Shown piece after piece: positions 16,267 through 24,202 of a stretch of 39,890 bases of DNA. The notes below the pieces were generated by a model. It was not told where the DNA came from, searched no databases, and saw nothing but the letters and a program-made list of their open reading frames with translations. The stretch comes from Clostridium sp. CAG:413 (GTDB lineage: Bacteria > Bacillota > Clostridia > Oscillospirales > Acutalibacteraceae). Both the position numbers and the translations under genes were made by a program. Position 1 is the stretch's first letter; each line of letters begins with the position of its first letter. Where the stretch lies: contig FR888191.1 of the NCBI GenBank assembly GCA_000431775.1, positions 28,875-68,764 on the forward strand, in the 5' to 3' direction.

Positions 16267-16701
16267 CTGCTGTTTTGACATATTTCAGCCGTTTTATTTG
16301 ATTGGTCAGGCGAATTTGCAAAGCAAAGTCCCAAATTTGTCGCTATATTGTGTAAAAAGCATTTTATGCTTGCTTTTGCCGGAAAGGTTTGCTATACTGG
16401 TTTTAGAATTGTTTTTAGATATTATGTAAGGTAAAAATATTGTACAGTAAAAGCGACGCCCCGGAAGATAAAAAACAAAGGGCTTCACTTAAGAAGCCCT
16501 TGATGCACACCATGTGCGGCCGAACCCGAAACGGTCGACGATTTGAGTTAACTTTTATTTGAACTCAACAGTGCAATTCTGTAGGGGTCTCAAACCGTGC
16601 TGACGGAAGAGATAAACTGCTTGGGGATTATCGGTAAAGGGGCACGTTTATTCTAATTTTGCATTAATAACCCAATGGGTAAAATAAAGGAGTTATAAAA
16701 T
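16267..16701 (+). other. Gene-free 430-bp region with a promoter and several hairpins; unidentified leader or RNA
   Basis: A promoter-like pair, TTGCTT (16370-16375) and TATACT (16393-16398) spaced 17, would start a transcript near 16405, some 300 bases before the next gene. Downstream are AAGGGCTTC/GAAGCCCTT (16478-16501), GCAC/GTGC (16505-16516) and TTGAGTT/AACTCAA (16543-16568). The first hairpin is followed on the minus strand by TTTGTTTTTT, so it could instead terminate a minus-strand transcript. I recognise no known riboswitch, 6S, tmRNA or SRP RNA. Short frames here show no ribosome site. Confidence 0.4.
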
Positions 16702-17415
16702 ATGGGTTTAAGATTTCGCAAAAGCATCAAAATCCTGCCGGGGGTCAAATTAAACCTCGGCAAAAAGTCGGCAGGTGTCTCCATTGGCACCAATGGGGCT
16801 CGCTACTCTGTCAACAGCAGTGGCCGTAAAACTTCGACCGTCGGAATCCCCGGAACCGGGCTGTCTTATGTTAAATCAGGCGGAGGCGGCAAAAAGTCAG
16901 ACAAGAGTTCTAAATCCGGGTTGCCATGGCGCTTGATAATTGCCGTCGCCGTCCTTGTCTTTATACTTATCGGGGGCATAGCGGCATGTACCGATTCGGA
17001 CAAAGATCAGCCGACCACCACCGCCTCAGTTGAGACGACCGCCGAGCCCGAGGAGGATACCGCTGCCGGAGCAATAGCACCCGTCGCCGCCACAGAGGAG
17101 CCGACCGAAGCTGAGACGGATGTCCGAACCACGGAAAACGCGACCGAAAAGGTGACTGAAAAGATCACCGAGAAAAAGACCGAGAAGCCGACCGAGGCTA
17201 AAACCGTGAAGAAGACAGAAAAGGCTACTGAGAAGAAAACCGCTGCTCCTGCGGCGCAAAAAACATATGTATTAAACAAGAACTCGATGAAATTTCATCT
17301 TCCGAGCTGCTCGTCTTGCGCCAAAATCAAGGCTGAGAATAAAGGCAGCTATACCGGAAGCCGCGACGACCTTATCAGCAAGGGCTATTCACCATGCGGC
17401 AAATGTCATCCGTAA
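16702..17415 (+). CDS. DUF4236 membrane protein with a Cys/His-rich Ada-like tail
   Basis: Function unknown; 237 residues in four parts. Residues 1-58 are a DUF4236 domain (M-G-L-R-F-R-K-S-I-K, then G-V-K-L-N-L-G-K-K and G-I-P-G-T-G-L-S-Y). A Gly/Lys/Ser linker is followed by one transmembrane helix (about 74-96). Next is a charged Thr/Glu/Lys linker of T-E-K-x-T-E-K repeats (about 120-185). The C-terminal 50 residues hold F-H-L-P-S-C-S-S-C and Y-S-P-C-G-K-C-H-P. That tail matches the metal-binding module found at the ends of many clostridial secreted proteins and nucleases, related to the Ada Zn domain. AAGGAG lies 9 bases before the ATG. DUF4236 would be cytosolic and the Cys-rich module outside. 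Confidence 0.8.
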   Translation: MGLRFRKSIKILPGVKLNLGKKSAGVSIGTNGARYSVNSSGRKTSTVGIPGTGLSYVKSGGGGKKSDKSSKSGLPWRLIIAVAVLVFILIGGIAACTDSDKDQPTTTASVETTAEPEEDTAAGAIAPVAATEEPTEAETDVRTTENATEKVTEKITEKKTEKPTEAKTVKKTEKATEKKTAAPAAQKTYVLNKNSMKFHLPSCSSCAKIKAENKGSYTGSRDDLISKGYSPCGKCHP

Positions 17416-17567
17416 CCGATGATTTAAGCTGCACCGGTTTAAATGCATTTTTGGATTTGAGGGCGTCGGAGCGCACCCGACCCGGACAGACCCGTGTCAT
17501 CCCCCGCAACTGTCTGTTGCTTGCGGGGCGGCGGGGTATGTGGTACAATACTGCTGAGGTGATTTGA

Positions 17568-18005
17568 GTGGAAACAAAGGATATAATACTTGAGCTCAGG
17601 ACGAAGAACCATATGTCTCAGGACGATCTTGCGGAGCGGGTGTTTGTTACCCGTCAGGCGGTGTCACGCTGGGAGACGAGCGATACCGTGCCGAATACCG
17701 AGACGCTAAAGCTCCTTTCCAAGCTTTTTGACGTGTCGATAAATACGCTTCTCGGCTCGCCGAGGCAGCTCATTTGCCAGTGCTGCGGTATGCCGCTTGA
17801 CGACTCGACCATCAGCAAGGAGCCGGTCGGCGAATTCAACGAGGAATACTGCAAATGGTGCTACAACGACGGCAATTTTGTCTACACGAGCCTTGAACAG
17901 CTTACGGATTTCCTCGTGGAGCATATGTCGAATGAGAATTGGCCGCCGGAGCAGGCGAGGGCTTATTTTGAGGAAAATCTGCCTAAATTGAATCATTGGA
18001 AATGA
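17568..18005 (+). CDS. XRE-family regulator with C-terminal zinc-ribbon domain
   Basis: 145 residues. Residues 1-60 are a Cro/C1-type helix-turn-helix (L-R-T-K-N-H-M-S-Q-D-D-L-A-E, then V-T-R-Q-A-V-S-R-W-E). Residues 68-145 carry C-Q-C-C-G-M-P-L and E-Y-C-K-W-C-Y, a putative zinc-ribbon domain common in Firmicutes. A Trp-rich end follows (N-W-P-P-E-Q-A-R-A-Y-F). The Cys cluster could sense metal or redox state, or bind a partner. The start is GTG 17568, with GAGGTGA 5 bases before it. TTGCGG (17521) and TACAAT (17544), spaced 17, may be its promoter. It has no obvious operon partner. Confidence 0.85.
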   Translation: METKDIILELRTKNHMSQDDLAERVFVTRQAVSRWETSDTVPNTETLKLLSKLFDVSINTLLGSPRQLICQCCGMPLDDSTISKEPVGEFNEEYCKWCYNDGNFVYTSLEQLTDFLVEHMSNENWPPEQARAYFEENLPKLNHWK

Positions 18006-18141
18006 GTGAAATGCGAAAGAAAATTCAAACAAGATACGCTGCGGGAGGTGCGGCGAGATGCCCGGGAGCGTGAGTGCTCACGACTTCAAATTCTGCTAAT
18101 GCGGCGCTGACCCTCGAGCATATCAAAATGGCATAATTGCA

Positions 18142-18181
18142 AAAAGAACGACCTCGGCGGCTTCAAACCGTCGGGGTCGTT
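18142..18181 (-). terminator. Terminator of the GH3 beta-glucosidase gene
   Basis: On the minus strand AACGACC...GGTCGTT encloses CGACGG/CCGCCG with minor mismatches, followed by CTTTTTGC. It stands about 20 bases after the GH3 stop. Confidence 0.75.
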
Positions 18182-18200
18182 GCTTGTTATTTGATGTGTA

Positions 18201-20582
18201 TCAGTTCGCCATTTTAAGCGCAAGCTCAAGCACTCGGCGCACGCTTTTCTCAAGGTCGGCTCGTGTGAGCTTGCCGCTCTCGTATGCGGCGCGGAGCTCA
18301 GCGGGGTCGCCGTCGCCCATCTTGAGGTCGTTGCCTGCCTTGATCTCGTCCGAATGGGCGCTGTGAACTCCCCAGTCGGTCGTGACCATGCCCTTGAAGC
18401 CCCATTCGCCGCGGAGCATCTCGGTCAGCAGCTCATAGCTCGTCGAGGTGTGGTTGCCGTTGATGAGGTTGTAGGAGGACATAACAGTCCACGGGTCGGC
18501 CTCGCGCACACAGATCTCAAAGCCTCTGAGATAGATCTCGCGAAGCGCCCTTTCCGACACTCTCGAATCGCACTCAAAACGGTTGGATTCCCTGTTGTTG
18601 CAGGCGAAGTGCTTAATGGAGACGGCAATCTTGTTTGACTGGATGCCCCTGACCTCGGCGGCGCAGCATTTGCCCGCAAGGAGGGGATCCTCTGAGAAAT
18701 ACTCAAAATTGCGCCCGCAGAGCGGGTTGCGGTGGATATTCATGGCGGGGGCGAGCCATACGGCGAGGTTATTCTCTTTAAGCTCCGCTCCGCCCGCGGC
18801 GCCGACCTCGCGGATAAGCTCGGTGTTCCATGTGCAGGCGAGGAGCGTGGCGCAGGGCCATGCCGTGGTGGATACGCCCGTCTGAGCGTTCAGACGCAGG
18901 CCTGCGGGGCCGTCCGCCGTCGGCAGGGGAGGAATGCCGAGCCTCTTGAGGCCGCCGAAAGCGCCGGTGTTGCAGACGCCGGGCTGATTCTGATGCCCGC
19001 CGACAAAGTCGATAAGCTCGTCAACGGTGAATTGCTTTATAAATTCGTCGAGCGATATCTTCTCGCCGACGTCGTCAAACATGACTGTCTGATCTGGGGC
19101 GTTTGCCTCGATCGCCGCCGCTTCGCCGACGGGGTAATTCGGCTCGCCCATGGGCAGCGGCTCAAAGCTGCCGTCGGCAACCATGCGCTTGCCGAGCTTG
19201 AACGGGCGCAGCAGCCCGCTCGCCTGCCTGACGACGACATCGTCCTCAACGGTGTATTCGTAGTCGAGTTTTTCGACGTTTCTGACCGAATTGCCGAGAT
19301 AGAAGGAATATTTGCCGGGCTCAAGCACATAGGCGGCTTTCTTTACCTTGCCGAGGTCGTCGAAGCTCGCCATATCGGCGATGTCGAAGCTGAGCGCGAG
19401 AGTTTCGCTCTCACCGGGATTCAGCAGATGAGTTTTGGCAAAGGCCGCAAGCTCCTTTGCGGGCTTGCCGAGTACGCCTTGGGGAGCGGAGTAATAGAGC
19501 TGCACGGTCTCCTTGCCGGGCACGGAGCCGATATTCTTAACATTGACTGAGACGACTATCTTGCCGTCTGTCTCGCCGCAAAGCACGCCGCCGAGTTCAA
19601 AATCCGTGTATGAAAGACCGAAGCCGAACGGGTAGCGCACTCTTTCGGCGGCGCCGGGCACGGTCTCGAAGTAGCGGTAGCCGACATAGATATCATCGTA
19701 GTAGTCGAGGTGCTCAAAGCCCGTGAGAAACTCCTCGGCATTCTGATATGAATAATATGAAACGGGGATGGTGTCGGCGAGCTTGCCTGAGGGGCAGACG
19801 TCGCCGCAAAGGATATCGGCAACAGCCGCGCCGCCCTCAAGGCCGCCCTGCCAGCCGAAAAGTATGCCCTGGACTTTATCGTTATCGGCGAAGTGCTCGC
19901 AGTTGACCACGGCGCCCGAATTCAGCACAACTATCGTCTTTTTGAAGGCCTTTGAGGCTCTGTCGATGAGGCTTTTTTCCTCAAAAGAGAGATAATAATC
20001 GCTGTCAATGGGCTTGCGGTCAACTCCCTCTGCAGAGAAACGGCTGAGAGTGATCACCGCGACGTCGGCGTTCTCGGCGGCGATGTTTATAAGCTCGTCG
20101 GGCACGGCGGCTTCACGCACATGCATGCTCGCAAAGGTGTCATAGATTATATCGTCCTTCTCTTTGCAGAAGTCCATGGCGTTGACCTTATCCCAGATCT
20201 TCTCGATCTGAGCGCGGGTCGGTATTTTTTTGCTCTCCTCTTTGACGTATTCCTTATAGAATTCGACCGTGGGCATATAGACGCTTACCTTGCCCTCGGC
20301 CTCTTTCTCGGCAAAGCCGTCGTAGATGTTGCGGACATAGGCGGTGTAAACGTCGCCGCTGCCTCCGCCGCCCTTTATGTATTCGATGGTCGCCTTGCCG
20401 AAGAGAGCGACTTTCTCGCCTCTTTTCAGCGGCAGAGCGCCGCCGATATTTTTGAGCAGCACCATGCCCTCACCCGCGGCCTTCCTTGAGAGTGCGGCGT
20501 GCTCGGGTGAAGCGGTCACTTTCCTGCCGTCGCGCCCGAGGGGCAGGCACGGCTGATATCTGAGCCTTGCATATTTATCCAT
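18201..20582 (-). CDS. Glycoside hydrolase family 3 beta-glucosidase with swapped domain order
   Basis: Hydrolyses terminal beta-linked glucose or related sugars from oligosaccharides. The 793-residue protein has no signal peptide and should be cytosolic. The GH3 parts are in reverse order. The alpha/beta sandwich (G-A-L-P-L-K-R-G-E-K-V-A-L-F-G; later F-G-W-Q-G-G-L-E-G-G) comes first, then a fibronectin III-like domain (T-V-Q-L-Y-Y-S; K-E-L-A-A-F). The TIM barrel comes last, with D-G-P-A-G-L-R, K-H-F-A-C-N-N-R-E and the nucleophile Asp736 in V-T-T-D-W-G. Ruminococcus albus and Butyrivibrio beta-glucosidases share this layout. I start at the ATG at 20582 because GGAG lies 8 bases before it; upstream in-frame ATGs lack a site. 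A promoter with an overlapping palindrome precedes it. Confidence 0.93.
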   Translation of the reverse strand: MDKYARLRYQPCLPLGRDGRKVTASPEHAALSRKAAGEGMVLLKNIGGALPLKRGEKVALFGKATIEYIKGGGGSGDVYTAYVRNIYDGFAEKEAEGKVSVYMPTVEFYKEYVKEESKKIPTRAQIEKIWDKVNAMDFCKEKDDIIYDTFASMHVREAAVPDELINIAAENADVAVITLSRFSAEGVDRKPIDSDYYLSFEEKSLIDRASKAFKKTIVVLNSGAVVNCEHFADNDKVQGILFGWQGGLEGGAAVADILCGDVCPSGKLADTIPVSYYSYQNAEEFLTGFEHLDYYDDIYVGYRYFETVPGAAERVRYPFGFGLSYTDFELGGVLCGETDGKIVVSVNVKNIGSVPGKETVQLYYSAPQGVLGKPAKELAAFAKTHLLNPGESETLALSFDIADMASFDDLGKVKKAAYVLEPGKYSFYLGNSVRNVEKLDYEYTVEDDVVVRQASGLLRPFKLGKRMVADGSFEPLPMGEPNYPVGEAAAIEANAPDQTVMFDDVGEKISLDEFIKQFTVDELIDFVGGHQNQPGVCNTGAFGGLKRLGIPPLPTADGPAGLRLNAQTGVSTTAWPCATLLACTWNTELIREVGAAGGAELKENNLAVWLAPAMNIHRNPLCGRNFEYFSEDPLLAGKCCAAEVRGIQSNKIAVSIKHFACNNRESNRFECDSRVSERALREIYLRGFEICVREADPWTVMSSYNLINGNHTSTSYELLTEMLRGEWGFKGMVTTDWGVHSAHSDEIKAGNDLKMGDGDPAELRAAYESGKLTRADLEKSVRRVLELALKMAN

Positions 20583-20604
20583 GGCGAATTCTCCGTTCAT
20601 AAAA

Positions 20605-20622
20605 ATTGCCGATAGCGGCAAT
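20605..20622. promoter_or_regulatory. Operator-like palindrome at the GH3 transcription start
   Basis: ATTGCCG-ATAG-CGGCAAT has perfect 7-bp arms and lies across the expected +1. A further CGGCAAT half-site (20640-20646) lies in the promoter spacer. The layout fits repression by a sugar-responsive regulator not encoded here. Confidence 0.6.
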
Positions 20623-20625
20623 TAA

Positions 20626-20654
20626 ATAATACACCGCATCGGCAATTAAATCAA
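20626..20654 (-). promoter_or_regulatory. Promoter of the GH3 gene
   Basis: On the minus strand TTGATT (20649-20654), 17 bases, TATTAT (20626-20631). Transcription would start near 20619, inside the palindrome. Confidence 0.65.
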
Positions 20655-20674
20655 GTAAAATTAAATTTCGGCAG

Positions 20675-21624
20675 TCAATGATTTATCATAAGGAAAGCTG
20701 CGGCGTCGGAGTTCCATGCGCCGTATTCGGGGTCGTCCCGCTTGTCGCTGAATACTCCCTGCTCGGCGAGAAACCTGCCCATATAGGCGCTGACCTTGGC
20801 CGCGCCGTAGTAGTTGAGGTGGTCGCCTTTGTCGCGGGTGTCCGACGCCCAGTCTATGGGTATCTCGTTTTGCAGCAGGTTCATGTCTATGAATTGCAGC
20901 CCGAGGCGGCGGGCGAGGGCATCAACGCCGTTGTGCTTCTCCATGCTCCAATTCTTGGTGCTCGGCACGCTCACAAGCAGCAGCTGCGCCCCGTTCTTCT
21001 CGCAAAGGGCGTTGATCTTCTCAATATATTTGAGGCATTCCTTCGGCACGGTCTGCGCCTTGTCGCTGGGCGCCATATACCCGTCGGTCGAGGCGGGGTT
21101 CTGAGCGGTGCTGTAGAGATAGCCTCTGGCTCGTTGTCTCTCTCCTTAATGTCGGAGCTTTGCCAGCCTTTCGGCAGCAGCGACTTCCAGCGGTCGTGGT
21201 ATTTGAAAACGCAGAATGCGTCCTGCGCCTTGGATGTGATGACGTTTGCGCCGGAGAATCGGCTGTATATCGTGTCCGTTTCGAGCACGACTATTTTCGG
21301 GCTTTGGTGCTTAAAGGTCGTTGACAGCAGCTTGTATGAATAACAGAGCTTTTGCAGCGTTGAGCCGCAGACATATGAGCTGACTCCGCTCTCGTTCCAG
21401 ATGCTCAGGGGTATGAATGCGCTGTAGGATTCGCTGTCGCCGAGGAAAATGACGTCTATCGAATTCTCTTTTTCCGACATGATACCGCCGATCAGCGGGT
21501 CGTCAAGCACGTTGCCCTGCGACATGGAGCGTGGCTTGACCATGACCGATGTTATCAGCAGCAGAGCCGCAAGCGCGACGATAAATGCGGCTGAGTGAAA
21601 GATGTTTTTAGCTGTAATTTTCAT
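20675..21624 (-). pseudogene. SGNH/AlgX-DltD-like membrane-anchored protein, frameshifted
   Basis: The partner of the MBOAT gene, starting 10 bases after it. The ATG at 21624 opens with a membrane anchor (about 9-28), then N-S-I-D-V-I-F-L-G-D-S-E-S-Y-S, where G-D-S is the SGNH nucleophile block. After about residue 165 (D-I-K-E-R-D-N-E) the frame turns into Arg/Pro-rich nonsense. The sensible continuation is in another frame (R-G-Y-L-Y-S-T-A-Q-N-P) and runs to 20675, including G-D-H-L-N-Y-Y-G with the Asp/His of the active site. A single-base indel between about 21115 and 21150 explains it. The paralogue at 30243 is intact. Either this gene is recently broken or the sequence has an error. Likely role: completing O-acylation of a surface polymer. 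Confidence 0.75.
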
Positions 21625-21634
21625 AACTGATTCC

Positions 21635-23266
21635 TCAAAAATCGGCGTAGATGGGGTCGACCGGTGTGTAGCCGGGGCCGTATGCGCCGAGGATAACGAT
21701 GTAGATTATCAGCGCGAGTATCGCGGCGTAGTGCAGGGCGGGGTGCTTCTCACGCAGAGCGCTGCGGATGTCGACGCCCTTTTCGCTCAGCAGGCTGATG
21801 ATAAAGACGACGGCGACCGTTATGCCGACCGCGACAAAGTCGCCGATATCAACTCCGAGGGCGGTGAAAAGCTCCTTGCCGTAGGCGGAGAAGGTGAAAT
21901 CGGTCACGGCTTTTTTGAGCATCACAAAGCCCGCCGTCGCACCGTTGGCGCGGAAAATCAGCTCGCCTATGACGATGAGGATATCCGAGCGGATTATCTG
22001 ACCGATGCGGTAGGGGGCGGAGTCGGGGCTGATTTTCAGCCGCTCGTTGCTCCGTTTTATCAGCGGGGCAAAAAATCTGCCGACCATTATTACGACGAAG
22101 TGATAGAGGCCGAAGAGAATGTAGTTCCACGCGGCCCCGTGCCAAAGACCGTTGACGAGCCATACGCAGAGCAGCGCGACGCTGCCTGCGAGCAGCGGGC
22201 CGTATTGATTGCCGAGCCTCTTGCGGGCGGCTTTTGTCAGATGCTGCATCGGCTTTGACATCGTGACGGGGTAAAAGAGATAATCCTTGAGCCACTCGCC
22301 GAGGGTTATGTGCCAGCGCTTCCAAAATTCGGATATCGTCTTTGAGAAGAACGGGCGACGGAAATTCTCGGGCATTGTAACGCCGAGCATCTGAGCGATG
22401 CCCGTCACGGCGTCCATTGCGCCTGAGAAATCCATATATAATTGTATCGTGTAGCATACGGCGGCGAGGGCGATGACTCCGCCGTCATACATATTGTAAT
22501 TGTCAAAAACCTCTTTGATAAGGGGATTCAGCCTGTCGGCGACGACTATCTTTTTCATCATGCCGTAGAGCAGGCGCTCAAGCCCGAGGGTGAGGTTTGA
22601 GAAGTCAATCCTGCCCACGCTCCAAAGCTGCTCCGCCGTCTGAGAATAGCGGCAGATGGGGCCCTCAGTTATCTGCGGGAAGAACGCGAGCCATAGGGCG
22701 AGCCTCGGCAGGCAGTCATCGGCTTTGACTTTTTCACGGTAGACGTCGACGAGGTATGATACCGCTTGCAGCGTGAAGAACGAGATGCCGAGCGGCAGCA
22801 GGTATTTCGGCACGTTGAAGCGGAAGTCAAGCCCGAGCAAGCCGAGCAGGGAGTTGACGTTCGCTGCGGCGAAGGCCGAGTATTTGAGCACCAGCAGCGT
22901 GCCGAGATGCAGTGCGGCGGCGAGGGCAAGCACGCCTCGGCTGCGGCGCTGATATGCCTTTTTGATCTCTTTGCGCTGCTCCTTTTCGGCTTCTTTCAAC
23001 GCCTCGGTGCGCTTTGATATGATGCGGTCGAGCCACAGCCCGAAGTAATGCGCCGAGAATATCGACAGCAACAGATATATTATCAGCTTGCCGCTGACGA
23101 GCCAATAGAAGCCGAAGCTCAGCGCGAGCAGCGTATAGCGGCGGGCTTTTTGCGGGGTCAGGGCGTATATCAGCAGGCATATCGGCAAAAACAGCACGAT
23201 GTAATCAAAGCTGAAAAAAGATGTCAGATCGGGGGCTCCCGAGCCGGATATGAGAGATGAGAGCAT
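21635..23266 (-). CDS. MBOAT family membrane-bound O-acyltransferase (DltB/AlgI type)
   Basis: Transfers acyl groups across or at the membrane to an extracellular polymer or lipid. The 543 residues form about a dozen hydrophobic segments. Family motifs: L-P-L-G-I-S-F-F-T-L-Q (157-167), F-F-P-Q-I-T-E-G-P-I, Y-M-D-F-S-G, F-W-K-R-W-H-I-T-L-G-E-W-L, and W-H-G-A-A-W with the catalytic His376. GGGAGG lies 8 bases before the ATG. It is followed by its SGNH-like partner, as AlgI is with AlgJ/X and DltB with DltD. It is a clear paralogue of the MBOAT at 28624. No ligase or carrier is adjacent here, so the acyl donor is unknown. Confidence 0.93.
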   Translation of the reverse strand: MLSSLISGSGAPDLTSFFSFDYIVLFLPICLLIYALTPQKARRYTLLALSFGFYWLVSGKLIIYLLLSIFSAHYFGLWLDRIISKRTEALKEAEKEQRKEIKKAYQRRSRGVLALAAALHLGTLLVLKYSAFAAANVNSLLGLLGLDFRFNVPKYLLPLGISFFTLQAVSYLVDVYREKVKADDCLPRLALWLAFFPQITEGPICRYSQTAEQLWSVGRIDFSNLTLGLERLLYGMMKKIVVADRLNPLIKEVFDNYNMYDGGVIALAAVCYTIQLYMDFSGAMDAVTGIAQMLGVTMPENFRRPFFSKTISEFWKRWHITLGEWLKDYLFYPVTMSKPMQHLTKAARKRLGNQYGPLLAGSVALLCVWLVNGLWHGAAWNYILFGLYHFVVIMVGRFFAPLIKRSNERLKISPDSAPYRIGQIIRSDILIVIGELIFRANGATAGFVMLKKAVTDFTFSAYGKELFTALGVDIGDFVAVGITVAVVFIISLLSEKGVDIRSALREKHPALHYAAILALIIYIVILGAYGPGYTPVDPIYADF

Positions 23267-23387
23267 TACCCGACCCTCCCTTGCCCGATGGTGGCGGTGA
23301 TTTTGAAACGATGATCCATTTTTTCGTTCCTTTCTCTGTGTCTGACTACATTATAATGCCGATATGTTAACACTAAGAAACGAAAGA

Positions 23388-23442
23388 ATTACAAAAGTAC
23401 TACAAAATCGGGCTTTATTTATCAAAACTTTTATATTTTGTA
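23388..23442. promoter_or_regulatory. Cluster of TTACAAAA / TTTTGTAA motifs upstream of the first MBOAT operon
   Basis: ATTACAAAA (23388-23396), TACAAAAT (23401-23408) and ATTTTGTA (23435-23442) occur in an AT-rich stretch between the divergent MBOAT and yoaK genes. The same words recur before the second MBOAT operon at 25480-25567. Confidence 0.4.
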
Positions 23443-23473
23443 ATTATTTTGTTCTTATCGGGAAGTATTGACA

Positions 23474-23502
23474 TTGTAAAAAACACCGTTAGGTGCTATA
23501 CT
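23474..23502 (+). promoter_or_regulatory. Promoter of the yoaK-like gene
   Basis: TTGTAA (23474-23479), 17 bases, TATACT (23497-23502). A small CACC-GTTA-GGTG inverted repeat lies in the spacer. A TTGACA at 23469 is out of register (23-base spacing). Confidence 0.6.
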
Positions 23503-23524
23503 TATGCCGTAAGGAGGGGAGAGC

Positions 23525-24202
23525 ATGATCAAGGAAAGAAGGCAGATGTCCGACGCGTTCCGCACGGCGCTGTTTATAATACTCTCCGGCGGGTATCAGG
23601 ACGCATATACATATTGCTGCCGAGGCAAGGTCTTTGCGAACGCTCAGACGGGCAATATCGTGTTGATGAGCGTCAATCTGTTTGACGGAGATCTTCAAAA
23701 AGCGGTTCGCTATGTGATACCGCTGCTCGCGTTTTTGGCGGGGATAATCGCCGCCGAGAGCGTTCACCATAGGTTTAAGAATATCGAGAAGATCCACTGG
23801 CGGCAGATAGTCATTCTCTGCGAGATAATAATGCTCTTTGCCGTCGGCTTCATGCCGCAGGGGCTTAATGCCGCTGCCAACGCACTTGTTTCGTTCGTCT
23901 GCGCCATGCAGGTGCAGACCTTCCGCAAGGTCAGGGGGCACGTCTACGCCAGCACGATGTGCATAGGCAACATGAAAAACGGCGCCGAGGCTCTCTGCGC
24001 CTATTTCCACAGCGGCGACAAGAGGATTCTCGCAAAGGCAGGCGTGTATTTCGGCGTTATCCTGCTCTTTGCCGTCGGCGCGGGGATAGGCGGAGCGGTG
24101 ACCGCTCATATCGGCGAGAGGGCAATATGGGTCAGCTGTGCTCTGCTGACGGTCAGCTTTTGTATAATGTTTAAGAGAGAGCGGCGCAATGAACAGGAAT
24201 GA
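23525..24202 (+). CDS. YoaK/DUF1275 family membrane protein
   Basis: 225 residues with six hydrophobic segments. Family marks are the opening L-S-G-G-Y-Q-D-A-Y-T-Y, then F-A-N-A-Q-T-G-N-I-V-L-M-S, both typical of DUF1275. The biochemical function is not established. AAGGAGGGG precedes the ATG. It overlaps the glycerate kinase start by 14 bases, so the two are translationally coupled. The pair is a plus-strand unit between the two MBOAT clusters. Confidence 0.9.
   Translation: MIKERRQMSDAFRTALFIILSGGYQDAYTYCCRGKVFANAQTGNIVLMSVNLFDGDLQKAVRYVIPLLAFLAGIIAAESVHHRFKNIEKIHWRQIVILCEIIMLFAVGFMPQGLNAAANALVSFVCAMQVQTFRKVRGHVYASTMCIGNMKNGAEALCAYFHSGDKRILAKAGVYFGVILLFAVGAGIGGAVTAHIGERAIWVSCALLTVSFCIMFKRERRNEQE

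Noticed and set aside
16196..16488. Small reading frames on both strands after the hydrolase terminator
   Set aside because: One runs through the terminator stem, neither has a ribosome site, and composition is AT-driven.
23469..23502. TTGACA at 23469 as the -35 for the yoaK-like gene
   Set aside because: It would be 23 bases from TATACT; TTGTAA at 23474 has the correct 17-base spacing.
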